Assembly: GCA_934524985.1 (NCBI GenBank)
Contig: CAKSYT010000007.1
Location: 15,661-79,660 of the forward strand
Length of the DNA: 64,000 nucleotides
Source: an uncultured Faecalibacterium sp.
Lineage (GTDB): Bacteria > Bacillota > Clostridia > Oscillospirales > Ruminococcaceae
Direction of reading: 5' to 3'
Positions within the stretch are counted from its first letter, which is position 1. The number at the start of each line of letters is the position of its first letter. Made by a program: the position numbers and the translations under genes. The notes under the pieces are model-generated. The model ran no database searches. It was not told where the DNA came from and worked only from the letters and a program-made list of their open reading frames with translations. Of this stretch, positions 24,847-33,453 are shown one piece after another.

Positions 24847-24889
24847 TAAAAAAGCGGTGAAACGAACGATTTTTGAACGTTTCACCGCT
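24847..24889 (-). terminator. Terminator of the tRNA-Gly transcript
   Basis: A perfect 12-bp stem AGCGGTGAAACG/CGTTTCACCGCT with T6 on the minus strand, seven bases past the tRNA 3' end. Confidence 0.9.
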
Positions 24890-24895
24890 ATATTC

Positions 24896-24971
24896 TGGAG
24901 CAGGATACGGGACTCGAACCCGCCGCCTACTGCTTGGGAAGCAGTCGCTCTACCGGATGAGCTAACCCTGC
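24896..24971 (-). tRNA. tRNA-Gly (anticodon CCC)
   Basis: 76 bases read on the minus strand with a 7-bp acceptor stem GCAGGGT/ATCCTGC, discriminator T and encoded CCA, D arm with GGTAGAGC, anticodon arm ACTGC-TTCCCAA-GCAGT giving anticodon CCC, and T arm with GGTTCGAGTCC. It lies 65 bases downstream of the peptide-binding lipoprotein gene on the same strand. Confidence 0.96.
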
Positions 24972-25036
24972 AAGTGCTCCATTATTGTAACAAAGCAGGG
25001 CGGGAATGTCAAGGCTTTTCCGCACGAAATTTGCGG

Positions 25037-26632
25037 TCAGCTTATTTTGGCCCAAGTCAGATCCAGCACCGGGAAAAACGGGTCGAAAACCAAGTCCCGC
25101 ACGCCGTTTGCCAGCAGCAGACGCTTCTGCTGTGCCATCAGGGGCACCACGGTGCAGCTTTCCAGCAGCTGCTGCTCGCACTGCGCCAGCAGGGCACAGC
25201 GGGCTTTGCCGGTCTGCTGGGCGCTCAGTGTCAGCCGGTCGGCATAAACGGCATCGGCGTAGCCGGTCAAACTGCCGCCCTCAGTGGTGAACTGCTGCAG
25301 CATCTGGTACACGCTGCCGCCCTCGGCACGGATGGGCGCAAGGGCGATGGTGTATTTCCCGGCGGTAATGCGGGCGTCAAACTCGTCCTGTTCCACCTCT
25401 TCCACCGAGAAGAACAGGGAGCACTCCTTCTGCCATGCGCTGTTGATTTGGTCGGCCAACTCGCTCAGTCCGGCGTTCTTGGGCAGCAGCAGGGTCACGC
25501 CGGAAAAATCCGAGGTAGCCATGCCCTGCCGGGCAGCCAGATACAGGGCTTTTGGCTCCGGGATGGCGGGCAGGGGAGAACCGGCAGCTTCGCGGTAGTC
25601 CAGTCCGTCCACGGTCAATCCTTCCGGCACAAGCCCCTTTGCGGCGGCATACAGACCGCTAGAGGGCACATCGGCGCTTTCCCGGGCAATACCGGCCAGC
25701 GCCTGCCGCAGCTGCTGGTTCTGGAACACCGACCCCTCTGCCGCGTTGAACAGCAGCGCCCATGTGGTGTCGGAATAGCTCACCGTCTGTAAGCTGGTGG
25801 CTTCACCGCTCTCGTCCAGCGCGGCAGAGCATTTGCCGTCGGCAATAAGCTGGGCTGCGCTCTTGCCGCTGCCGCTGGTGTCCTGCACCAGACGCAGACT
25901 GCCAACCAGCGGGCTCTCCACAGTACGCCGCAAAAACAGGCCGTTCGTTGTCCAGTTATACAGGTAAAAGCTGCCGCTGGAAAGCGTGGTCTTGGCGGTC
26001 AGCCCGTAGGTGCCCCGGGTGCTCTCAAAAAAGGCCTCGTCACAGGGAGCGGCACCGGGCATGGCCAGCTTTGCTAAAAAGTTATCGTCCCGCTCGCTCA
26101 GCCGGAACACCAACGTCAGCGCCCCATTGGCCGAAACGCCCAGACTGCTTTCGTCTGCCAGTCCCATCAGCACGGCAGTGCTGTTCTGAATGGCGGAAAA
26201 CTCCACCGCATAGGGCGAGGCGGTATCGGCGCGGAAAATGCGCCGGAAGGCAAACACAAAATCTTCGGCGGTAATGTCGTACTCTGTGGCGGCACCCTTG
26301 GCGGCTGTGTAGTGCAGGCCGTCCTTCAGGGTAAAGGTGTAGGTCAGCCCGTCCGGGGACACCGTCCACTTCTCGCAGAGTCCTGGCACAAGTTCACCGT
26401 CCGGGTCTTTGCGCACCAGCGTGCCGTACAGGTTCTCACAGGCGATGACGTCCGACGCGTCGGAAGCCACCTGCGGGTCCAGATTTGCAGGGATGCTGTC
26501 CACGAACCATGTAAAGCTGGCAGAGTTTGTGGAGCTGCTGCAGCCGGTCAGGGCAAAAAGAAACACAGCAGCCAGCACCGCTGCGGTAAAACGCAACCAT
26601 CGTTTCAAAAAGAATAACCTCATTCCGTTCAT
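25037..26632 (-). CDS. Peptide/oligopeptide ABC transporter substrate-binding lipoprotein (OppA-like)
   Basis: A lipoprotein of about 531 residues with a signal segment and lipobox FALTGCSS, then a family 5 extracellular solute-binding fold: DPQVASDASDVIACENLYGTL at about 55-75 is the typical OppA/DppA opening, followed by GLTYTFTLKDGLHY at about 105 and YDITAEDFVFAFRRI. No permease or ATPase genes adjoin it, so it is an orphan binding protein. Two start ATGs are close (26632 and 26623) without a clear ribosome site; I use the outer one, which lies about 30 bases after the promoter. Ligand may be a peptide but is not visible. Confidence 0.88.
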   Translation of the reverse strand: MNGMRLFFLKRWLRFTAAVLAAVFLFALTGCSSSTNSASFTWFVDSIPANLDPQVASDASDVIACENLYGTLVRKDPDGELVPGLCEKWTVSPDGLTYTFTLKDGLHYTAAKGAATEYDITAEDFVFAFRRIFRADTASPYAVEFSAIQNSTAVLMGLADESSLGVSANGALTLVFRLSERDDNFLAKLAMPGAAPCDEAFFESTRGTYGLTAKTTLSSGSFYLYNWTTNGLFLRRTVESPLVGSLRLVQDTSGSGKSAAQLIADGKCSAALDESGEATSLQTVSYSDTTWALLFNAAEGSVFQNQQLRQALAGIARESADVPSSGLYAAAKGLVPEGLTVDGLDYREAAGSPLPAIPEPKALYLAARQGMATSDFSGVTLLLPKNAGLSELADQINSAWQKECSLFFSVEEVEQDEFDARITAGKYTIALAPIRAEGGSVYQMLQQFTTEGGSLTGYADAVYADRLTLSAQQTGKARCALLAQCEQQLLESCTVVPLMAQQKRLLLANGVRDLVFDPFFPVLDLTWAKIS

Positions 26633-26670
26633 CTTCGCGCAGAAACGGCAAAAAACGCTCTGCAACGACA

Positions 26671-26699
26671 AGTGTAGCAGAAAGCAGCGGAAAAAACAA
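26671..26699 (-). promoter_or_regulatory. SigA promoter of the OppA-like gene
   Basis: Minus strand TTGTTT (26694-26699), 17-base spacer, TACACT (26671-26676). Confidence 0.75.
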
Positions 26700-26752
26700 T
26701 TGCCTTTTTGTGAATTTACCGGGCTTTTTGAAGCAGACTGTGCGGTTTTCCG

Positions 26753-26781
26753 TTGCCAATTGCGCGCAAATGGACTATAAT
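26753..26781 (+). promoter_or_regulatory. SigA promoter of murD
   Basis: TTGCCA (26753-26758), 17-base spacer, consensus TATAAT (26776-26781), divergent from the OppA-like promoter. Confidence 0.87.
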
Positions 26782-26859
26782 GGTACAGCAAAGTGATCCC
26801 CGCGCTGCCCGTGCGGCGCGGTGCTATACCATGATCCTATTAGAGGAGGAACTGTTTTT

Positions 26860-28263
26860 ATGCAGAAAGATCAGCAGAAGCTTGCCCAGCTTATTCAGGG
26901 CAAAAAGGTCGCCTTTATCGGCGCAGGCGTCAGCCACAAGACCCTCATCAAGGAGTTTGTGGAGCTGGGCGCTCATGTGACCCTGTGCGACCAGAAAAAG
27001 AGCGTGGAGGATTTTGGCGATTACGCTGCCACCATCCGGGAGCTGGGTATTGACCTGAGCCTTGGCGAAAACTATCTGGACGGCTTCAAGGGACAGGACA
27101 TCATCATGCGCACCCCGGGCTTTGTGGGCTACTTTGAAAAGCCCCTGCAGGATGCTATGGCCGCCGGTACCATGGTCACCAGTGAGGTGGAACTGTTCTT
27201 CGACTTCTGCCCCTGCGAGATCGTGGCAGTGACCGGCTCGGACGGCAAGACCACCACCACCACCCTCATCTCCAAGTTCTACGAAGCCGCAGGCCGCAAG
27301 GTGCATCTGGGCGGCAACATCGGCGCAGCGCTGCTGCCCATGCTGCCGGAGGTATCCCCGGAGGACGTGGCTGTGGTGGAGCTTTCCAGCTTCCAGCTGA
27401 TCAGTATGCACTCCAGCCCCAACATTGCCGTGGTCACCAACGTGACCCCGAACCATCTGGATCACCACAAGGATATGCAGGAATACATTGATGCCAAGCG
27501 CAATATCCTGCTGTACCAGAAGCAGCCCTGCCGTGCCGTGCTGGGCTATGAGAACGAGATCAGCCGCTCCATGCAGGCCGACTGCAAGGGCAAGCAGGTT
27601 TGGTTCACCCGCCTGCACGATACCGACAACGGTGCCTTCCTGCGCAAGGAGGACGGCATGCTCTGCATGGCCGAGGATGGCGTTGTGACCCCCTTCCTTG
27701 CCCAGAAGGATGTCAAGCTGCGCGGCCTGCACAACATCGAAAACCTGCTGGCTGCGGCTGCTGCCGTGTGGGGCGAAGTGCCCGTAGAAGCCATCCGTCA
27801 GGTGGGCAGCACCTTTACCGGTGTGGAGCACCGCATCGAGCCGGTGCGTACCTTGGACGGCGTGTTGTATTATAACGATTCCATCGGCACCAGCCCCACC
27901 CGCACCATTGCCGGTCTGCGCAGCTTTGGCCAGAAGGTCATCCTCATCGCGGGCGGCTACGATAAGCACATCCCCTACGAGCCGCTGGCACCGGAGGTCA
28001 TCGCCCATGTCAAGGACTTGGTACTGATGGGTGCTACCGGCCCCCGCATCGAGCAGGCTGTGCGGGAGTGCCCCGGCTTTGACGAGGCTGCGCTGCCCAT
28101 TCAGCACGCAGACAATATGCAGCACGCCGTAGAGCTGGCGCGTGCCGCCGCAAAACCCGGCGATATCATCATCCTGTCCCCGGCAAGTGCTTCCTTTGAC
28201 CTGTACCCCAACTTTGAGGTGCGCGGCCGCGAGTTCAAAAAGATCGTCAACGCGCTCAAGTGA
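26860..28263 (+). CDS. murD: UDP-N-acetylmuramoyl-L-alanine--D-glutamate ligase
   Basis: A 467-residue cytosolic Mur ligase adding D-Glu to UDP-MurNAc-L-Ala in peptidoglycan precursor synthesis. It shows the N-terminal Rossmann start KKVAFIGAGVSH, the ATP loop VTGSDGKTTTT (about 123), the central NVTPNHLDHH motif (about 202), a YYNDSIGTSPTRT segment (about 345) and SPASASFDLY near the C-terminus. The ATG at 26860 has AGGAGGA nine bases upstream. Unusually it is not in a dcw cluster here but pairs with a downstream GNAT gene, whose GTG start overlaps its stop. Confidence 0.96.
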   Translation: MQKDQQKLAQLIQGKKVAFIGAGVSHKTLIKEFVELGAHVTLCDQKKSVEDFGDYAATIRELGIDLSLGENYLDGFKGQDIIMRTPGFVGYFEKPLQDAMAAGTMVTSEVELFFDFCPCEIVAVTGSDGKTTTTTLISKFYEAAGRKVHLGGNIGAALLPMLPEVSPEDVAVVELSSFQLISMHSSPNIAVVTNVTPNHLDHHKDMQEYIDAKRNILLYQKQPCRAVLGYENEISRSMQADCKGKQVWFTRLHDTDNGAFLRKEDGMLCMAEDGVVTPFLAQKDVKLRGLHNIENLLAAAAAVWGEVPVEAIRQVGSTFTGVEHRIEPVRTLDGVLYYNDSIGTSPTRTIAGLRSFGQKVILIAGGYDKHIPYEPLAPEVIAHVKDLVLMGATGPRIEQAVRECPGFDEAALPIQHADNMQHAVELARAAAKPGDIIILSPASASFDLYPNFEVRGREFKKIVNALK

Positions 28264-29021
28264 TCGCACAGGTAAAGGATGCAAAGCGCCGCACCCGGTT
28301 CGCAAATGCCTGCCGGGGTCTGCCGGTGCTGGACGCGCTGCTGCCGCTGGACTGCGCTCTCTTTCGCAAAAGCCAGCCGTGGCGGTTCTACGCAGGTCCC
28401 ACGCTGGCGCTGGAGCTTTCCGGCAGCACGGCATGGCTGGCCGGGCATGCAAACCCCGCTGAGTTGGCAAGCTTTCTGTCCTTCTGCGGGTGCGAGAGTG
28501 CCATTCTAGACGAGGCTGTCTGCCCGCCGCCGGACGGCTGGCACAGGGCAGAAACGCTGACCGTGTTCGGTCTGCCGCAGGGCAGGCCGCTGCCCCTGCC
28601 CGCCGTGGACGAAGCTTTGTGGGCGCAGCTGACCCTTTGCCGGGAAGCGCCCGCCGCCCGGGTGGCACAGGCGCTTTACCCCGCAGACCCCACCCGGCAG
28701 GCTGACTTTTACTCGGAGCTGTGCACAAAGCGCAGCCGGGGCAGGGCGGTGGCATGGACGCTGGAGCAGGGGAGCGCAGTCGTCTGCACCGTGGGCGCTT
28801 ATGCCCTGTGCAACGGGCAGGCCTACATGGCCTGCGGGCAGACTGCAGAACCGCTGCGGGGCAGGGGCATCGGCGGGCGGCTCATTGTGGAAATGGCAAA
28901 CAGTCTTGCCGCCGAGGGGCTGCGCCCGGTGTTCCTCTGTGCACCGGAGCGGGTGCGGTTTTATAGCCGTCTCGGCTTTGCAAAACTGGCCGAGTACGCC
29001 CGCTATGTGCCCGAAAAATGA
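28260..29021 (+). CDS. GNAT-domain protein coupled to murD
   Basis: A 253-residue protein with a C-terminal GNAT acetyltransferase domain: the acetyl-CoA loop LRGRGIGGRLI is at about residue 200 and the closing FYSRLGF motif at about 237. The N-terminal half has no recognisable family. It begins with GTG in a GTGA overlap with the murD stop codon, so translation is coupled, suggesting a role linked to cell wall precursor metabolism or a housekeeping modification. That link is inference from position only. Confidence 0.8.
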   Translation: MIAQVKDAKRRTRFANACRGLPVLDALLPLDCALFRKSQPWRFYAGPTLALELSGSTAWLAGHANPAELASFLSFCGCESAILDEAVCPPPDGWHRAETLTVFGLPQGRPLPLPAVDEALWAQLTLCREAPAARVAQALYPADPTRQADFYSELCTKRSRGRAVAWTLEQGSAVVCTVGAYALCNGQAYMACGQTAEPLRGRGIGGRLIVEMANSLAAEGLRPVFLCAPERVRFYSRLGFAKLAEYARYVPEK

Positions 29022-29037
29022 TAAAGCTTTTTGCGCA

Positions 29038-29075
29038 AAATGCCAGTTCTCCCGCAAGGAAGAACTGGCATTGCA
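29038..29075. repeat. Intergenic inverted repeat
   Basis: A 12-bp stem AATGCCAGTTCT/AGAACTGGCATT between the GNAT and PLP-enzyme genes, without a T-run on the plus strand; T-rich sequence follows on the minus side. It could be an mRNA end-stabilising hairpin for the murD unit. Confidence 0.5.
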
Positions 29076-29126
29076 ACACAAAGGCTCAAAGAGCCAAAAA
29101 TAACAGGAAGGAACTATCACGTTATA

Positions 29127-30395
29127 ATGTCGATTCTGAACCACTTTTTTGATTACAAGCCCGAGGTGCTGGCGCTGGACGAAAAGGCCATGGAGATGTG
29201 CCAGCCCTATTTCCGCCAGATGGAGGAGATCCGGGACTTCAACCAGCTGAAGATGCTCAAGGCCTTTGCCGATACCCAGATGTCCTCCACCGATATGCTG
29301 GGCACCACCGGCTACGGCCTGTGGGATACCGGCCGCGCCAAGCTGGAACAGATCTTTGCGCAGGTCATGGGCGCAGAGGATGCGCTGGTGCGCAGCCAGT
29401 TCCAGAGCGGCACCCACACGCTGGCGGTGGCATTGTTCGGTCTGCTGCGGGCAGGGGACACCCTGCTGGCCGCTACCGGCCGCCCCTACGATACGCTGGA
29501 GGGTGTTATCGGTCTGGATGGCAAGGGCAAGGGCACCGGCACCCTGATGGACTACGGCGTGAACTATGACGAAGCCCCCCTCAAGGCCGACTTCACCCCG
29601 GACTACGACCTGATCGCCAAAAAGGCCCCCGGCGCAAAGGTTTGCCACATCCAGCGCAGCCGCGGCTATCTGCAGCGCAACGCTTTTGATCTGGATACCA
29701 TCCGCAAAATTGCCGATACCGCCCGCGCTGCAAACCCGGAGATCATTATCTTTGTGGACAACTGCTACGGCGAGTTCACCCAGACGCAGGAGCCCTGTCA
29801 GGTGGGTGCGGATATCGCCGTGGGCAGCCTGATCAAGAACCCCGGCGGCGGTATTGCACCCACCGGCGGTTACATCGTAGGCCGCAGGGATCTGGTGGAG
29901 CTGTGCGCTTACCGCCTGAACGCCCCCGGCCTTGGCAAGGAGCTGGGCTGCACGCTGGAGACCCCCCGGGGTATGTATCTGGGCTTCTACTACGCCCCCG
30001 GTGTGGTGTGCGAGGCCATCAAGACGGCCATCTACGCCCAGTGTATGCTGGAACTGCTGGGCAAAAAGCCCATCCCGCGCTACTGCGAGGATCACAACGA
30101 TATCGTCACCTGCTTTGATGCCGGTACGGCAGAAGCGCTCATCGGCTTCTGTCAGGGCATTCAGGCCGCCAGCCCCGTGGACAGCTATGCCGCCCCGGAA
30201 CCCAGCCCGGAGCCGGGCTACACCGACGAGGTGGTCATGGCCAGCGGCAGCTTTACGCAGGGCAGCACCATTGAGCTTTCCTGCGACGGCCCTCTGCGCG
30301 CCCCCTACACCTGTTACTTGCAGGGCGGCTTAAACTTTGCCGCCAGCCGCGCCGGTGTGCTGCTGGCTGTTCAGAAAGCGTACTTTAAGGACTGA
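29127..30395 (+). CDS. Methionine gamma-lyase family / YnbB-like PLP protein
   Basis: A 422-residue fold-type I PLP protein of the family labelled methionine gamma-lyase or aluminium resistance (YnbB-like). Visible features: TTGYGLWDTGR near 58, a QFQSGTHTL segment near 90, IFVDNCYGEF (about 210, likely PLP-binding Asp) and the Lys in GSLIKNPGGG at about 236 as the Schiff-base candidate. The real reaction of this family is poorly defined; C-S lyase activity on sulfur amino acids is the usual guess. The frame extends upstream, but the ATG at 29127, after AGGAAGGA, begins conserved sequence. It ends before a shared bidirectional terminator. Confidence 0.88.
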   Translation: MSILNHFFDYKPEVLALDEKAMEMCQPYFRQMEEIRDFNQLKMLKAFADTQMSSTDMLGTTGYGLWDTGRAKLEQIFAQVMGAEDALVRSQFQSGTHTLAVALFGLLRAGDTLLAATGRPYDTLEGVIGLDGKGKGTGTLMDYGVNYDEAPLKADFTPDYDLIAKKAPGAKVCHIQRSRGYLQRNAFDLDTIRKIADTARAANPEIIIFVDNCYGEFTQTQEPCQVGADIAVGSLIKNPGGGIAPTGGYIVGRRDLVELCAYRLNAPGLGKELGCTLETPRGMYLGFYYAPGVVCEAIKTAIYAQCMLELLGKKPIPRYCEDHNDIVTCFDAGTAEALIGFCQGIQAASPVDSYAAPEPSPEPGYTDEVVMASGSFTQGSTIELSCDGPLRAPYTCYLQGGLNFAASRAGVLLAVQKAYFKD

Positions 30396-30425
30396 TGATC
30401 GCCCTGCGGGCAAATATCATTCAAA

Positions 30426-30468
30426 CAAAAAGGAGCTATCGCACAACACGCTGCGATAGCTCCTTTTT
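30426..30468. terminator. Bidirectional terminator between convergent genes
   Basis: A 13-bp perfect stem AGGAGCTATCGCA/TGCGATAGCTCCT flanked by A4 and T5, serving the PLP gene and mgsA. Confidence 0.92.
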
Positions 30469-30503
30469 CCCTCTATACACAAAGTAACACACAAAATAAA
30501 CGC

Positions 30504-30944
30504 TTACACGGCACGGGCCTGCACAACGGGGATCGGCTCGATCAAGGCCGGGTGCATCCCCTCGCGGTAGTCCAGGTCTCCCTGATCCAGACCGCGCAGC
30601 AGCACCTCTGCGGTAGCAATGTTGGTGGCAATGGGTACGCTGTGCATATCGCACAGGCGCAGCAGATTCTGCTCGGTCAGGCTGGCGGCATCGGCCTTCA
30701 GCGGGTCGCGGAAGAACAGCACCAGATCCACTTCATCGCAGGCAACGCGGGAAGTGATCTGCTGCACACCGCCCAGCTTACCGGAGAGGTAGCAGTGTAC
30801 CGGCAGACCGGTGGTCTGCGCAAGCATCCGGCCGGTGGTACCGGTGGCGATAACATTATTGCGGGAAAGGATGGCACTGTAAGCGGTACAGAATTGCAGG
30901 GCCAGTTCTTTGCGGGAATCGTGGGCAAGAATTGCGATCGTCAT
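30504..30944 (-). CDS. mgsA: Methylglyoxal synthase
   Basis: A 146-residue MGS-fold enzyme converting dihydroxyacetone phosphate to methylglyoxal and phosphate, a bypass that relieves sugar-phosphate stress. Motifs: AILAHDSRK at the start, TGTTGRML near 34, SGKLGGVQQI near 54, LVLFFRDPL (catalytic Asp region, about 74), and MHSVPIATNIATAE (about 99). Length is normal. GGAGAG precedes the ATG. Possible promoter at 31050-31078. Confidence 0.95.
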   Translation of the reverse strand: MTIAILAHDSRKELALQFCTAYSAILSRNNVIATGTTGRMLAQTTGLPVHCYLSGKLGGVQQITSRVACDEVDLVLFFRDPLKADAASLTEQNLLRLCDMHSVPIATNIATAEVLLRGLDQGDLDYREGMHPALIEPIPVVQARAV

Positions 30945-31247
30945 AAGATGCTCTCTCCTTTACTTATTTTTACATAGTACCAGTTGTGATGTACGAATTT
31001 TGAAATCCTGTGAAACGGAAGTGAAATCGATATCAAATCTTACAATATAGTTTTACCGCATCAAAAACGCTCTGTCAAGAGAAAATTTTGCTTTTTTGAC
31101 CTATAAAAACATAAAAGTAATACTTTAACATTGTTGGAAACGGCAAAAACTTGGATACATACCGCTATCCAAGAATGGCTATTTTATGGAAAAAGTGAAA
31201 ATTTTTTCAGTTTTCATATTCGATTTAAAATACAGTCCATACCGGTA
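30945..31247. other. AT-rich intergenic region, possible small transcript
   Basis: Markedly more AT-rich than its surroundings, with no credible coding frame. It holds a likely mgsA promoter on the minus strand, a plus-strand TTGACC-16-TAATAC promoter candidate (31097-31124) and downstream of it an 8-bp perfect hairpin CTTGGATA/TATCCAAG (31151-31174). See findings for a possible small RNA. Confidence 0.5.
31050..31078 (-). promoter_or_regulatory. Possible mgsA promoter
   Basis: Minus strand TTGACA (31073-31078), 17-base spacer, TAAAAC (31050-31055). The -35 is perfect but the -10 is weak; the leader would be about 100 bases. Confidence 0.5.
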
Positions 31248-31287
31248 AAACAAAAATACAGGCCGAAGCAGCTTGCATCGGCCTGTA
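31248..31287 (-). terminator. Terminator of the pro operon
   Basis: A perfect 10-bp stem TACAGGCCGA/TCGGCCTGTA with TTTTTG on the minus strand; T7 also occurs a few bases away on the plus strand. Confidence 0.85.
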
Positions 31288-31382
31288 CAGGAAATTTTTT
31301 TCAACTGTGAAAAACTTGCTCTGCCGCGCCCGCAGGCCGGACAGAATTGTAAAAAAATATGAAGAAGCCGGGGCAGGGGAGA

Positions 31383-32645
31383 TCACCGGATCTGTCCGTC
31401 ACCGTGGATGACGTACTTATAGCTGCAAAGCTCCTCCAGCCCCATGGGGCCCCGGGCGTGCAGCTTCTGGGTAGAGATGCCCATCTCGCAGCCCAGACCA
31501 AACTCGCCGCCGTCCGTAAAGCGGGTGGAGCAGTTCACATACACGGCGGCGCTGTCCACCGCAGCGGTAAAGCGGTCGGCGTCTGCCTGCGTCCGGGTCA
31601 GGATGGCCTCGCTGTGGCCGGTGGAGTGCTGCGCAATGTGGGCAATGGCTTCGTCTACGCTGTCCACCACCTTGACGGCAAGGATGTAGTCCAGAAACTC
31701 GGTATCAAAGTCCGCAGGGCCGGCAGGCGTGCCGGGAATGATAGCCGCAGCGCGCGTGTCCAGCCGCAGCTCTACCGGCAGCTTGCCCGCAGCCGCGCGG
31801 TCGGGGCCAAGACGCTGCGCGAGCTTGGGCAAAAACTCCTGCGCAATGGCAGAATGCACCAGACACACCTCTTCGGCGTTGCACACGCTGGGGCGGCTGG
31901 CCTTGGCGTTTTCAATAATGTCCAGCGCCTTGGCCTGATCGGCGGTATCGTCCACAAAAATGTGGCAGATGCCGGTACCGGTCTGGATGCAGGGCACCTT
32001 GGCGTTCTCCACACAGGCGCGGATCAGCCCTGCGCCGCCCCGGGGGATCAGCAGATCCACATAGCCCACGGCAGTCATCAGGGCATTGGCAGAGGCGTGG
32101 GTGGTGTCCTCGATCAGGCAGACCGCATTTTCCGGCAGACCGTTCTCCCGCAGCCCCTGCCGCAGTGCCTGCACAATGGCGTTGGCGCTGCGCCATGCCT
32201 CCTTGCCGCAGCGCAGGATGCAGGCGTTGCCGCTCTTGATGGCAAGGGCGGCGGCATCGCTGGTCACGTTGGGGCGGCTCTCGTAGATGATAGCGATCAC
32301 ACCCATGGGAACGGCGGTCTTTTCGATCACCAGCCCGTTGGGACGCTCCACCCGCTTCAGCACCCGGCCCACCGGGTCGGGCAGGGCGGCAACCTCTTCA
32401 ATGCCCTTTGCCATGGCGCGGATGCGCTCCTCGGTCAGGGCAAGACGATCCAGCATCACCTCGCTGATATGCCCCTTTGCGGCGGCCATATCGTCGGCGT
32501 TGGCAGCAAGGATGGCCGTCATGCTTGCCGGGCTGCACAACTGCGCAGCCATACTGCGCAGTGCCTGTGCGCGGCTTGCACCATCAGCCAGCGCCAGCGC
32601 AGCCTTTGCCCCGCGGGCGGCTTCCAGAATTTCCTGTGTCGTCAT
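31383..32645 (-). CDS. proA: Gamma-glutamyl phosphate reductase
   Basis: A 420-residue aldehyde-dehydrogenase-superfamily enzyme reducing gamma-glutamyl phosphate to the semialdehyde with NADPH in proline synthesis. Recognisable segments are [22 protein letters not shown] near 100-125, IYESRPNVT near 135, [14 protein letters not shown] near 150, RGGAGLI near 225 and [10 protein letters not shown] with the catalytic Cys near 285, plus the end [17 protein letters not shown]. It follows proB by 3 bases; AGGAGG precedes the ATG. Confidence 0.96.
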   Translation of the reverse strand: MTTQEILEAARGAKAALALADGASRAQALRSMAAQLCSPASMTAILAANADDMAAAKGHISEVMLDRLALTEERIRAMAKGIEEVAALPDPVGRVLKRVERPNGLVIEKTAVPMGVIAIIYESRPNVTSDAAALAIKSGNACILRCGKEAWRSANAIVQALRQGLRENGLPENAVCLIEDTTHASANALMTAVGYVDLLIPRGGAGLIRACVENAKVPCIQTGTGICHIFVDDTADQAKALDIIENAKASRPSVCNAEEVCLVHSAIAQEFLPKLAQRLGPDRAAAGKLPVELRLDTRAAAIIPGTPAGPADFDTEFLDYILAVKVVDSVDEAIAHIAQHSTGHSEAILTRTQADADRFTAAVDSAAVYVNCSTRFTDGGEFGLGCEMGISTQKLHARGPMGLEELCSYKYVIHGDGQIR

Positions 32646-32648
32646 AGG

Positions 32649-33446
32649 TCAAACCTCCTGTGTGGACAGTGCGGGCTGCTTGTGCCCGGCAAAGCGGGTG
32701 CCGATGGGCTTGCCCGCAGCGATATCATACAGCAGCTCCGGGTGTGCGCCGTTGGCAATGACCATATCTGCGCCGCTGCCGGTCACCATACGGGCAGCCC
32801 GCAGCTTGGTGGCCATGCCGCCGGTGCCCAGTGCCGAGCCTGCACCGTCTGCCAGTGCCATTACCTCGGAGGTGATCTCTTCCACCAGCGGGATGAGTGC
32901 CGCATCCGGGTGGGTGTGGGGGTTGGCAGTGTACAGGCCGTCAATGTCGCTCAGCAGCACCAGCAGATCGGCCTTGCAGCAGCAGGCCACAATAGCGGCC
33001 AGCGTGTCGTTATCACCAATGGAGGTGATCTCATCGGTGGCAACGCTGTCGTTTTCATTGATGATGGGCAGTGCACCCAGTTCCAGCAGGCGGGTCAAAG
33101 TGTTCTGGATGTTTACCCGGCGCTCGGTGTGCTCCACGTCCACGCCGGTAAGCAAGATCTGCGCTACCGTATGATCGTAGGCACTGAACAGCCGGTCGTA
33201 GGTGTACATCAGCTCGCACTGCCCCACGGCGGCGCAGGCCTGCTTGGTGGTGGTATCCTTGGGGCGTGCAGGCAGCGAAAGCTTGCCCACGCCCATGCCG
33301 ATAGCGCCGGAGGACACCAGAATGACCTCGTGACCCTCGTTTTTCAGATCGCTCAATACCTTGACCAGTTCCTCTGCATGGCGGATGTTCAGCCGCCCGG
33401 TGGGGTATGCCAATGTGGAGGTGCCCACTTTCACAACGATGCGCAT
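32649..33446 (-). CDS. proB: Glutamate 5-kinase (without PUA domain)
   Basis: A 265-residue amino-acid-kinase-fold enzyme phosphorylating glutamate, the feedback-controlled first step of proline synthesis. It shows RIVVKVGTSTL at the start, VSSGAIGMG near 45, PIINENDSVA near 135, GDNDTLAA near 152 and LLSDIDGLY near 175. It ends after the kinase domain, so it lacks the C-terminal PUA domain of the E. coli-type enzyme; such short forms are common in some Firmicutes. The frame extends upstream, but the ATG at 33446 begins conserved sequence and lies 7 bases after the proC stop codon. Confidence 0.95.
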   Translation of the reverse strand: MRIVVKVGTSTLAYPTGRLNIRHAEELVKVLSDLKNEGHEVILVSSGAIGMGVGKLSLPARPKDTTTKQACAAVGQCELMYTYDRLFSAYDHTVAQILLTGVDVEHTERRVNIQNTLTRLLELGALPIINENDSVATDEITSIGDNDTLAAIVACCCKADLLVLLSDIDGLYTANPHTHPDAALIPLVEEITSEVMALADGAGSALGTGGMATKLRAARMVTGSGADMVIANGAHPELLYDIAAGKPIGTRFAGHKQPALSTQEV

Positions 33447-33453
33447 GATTCCA

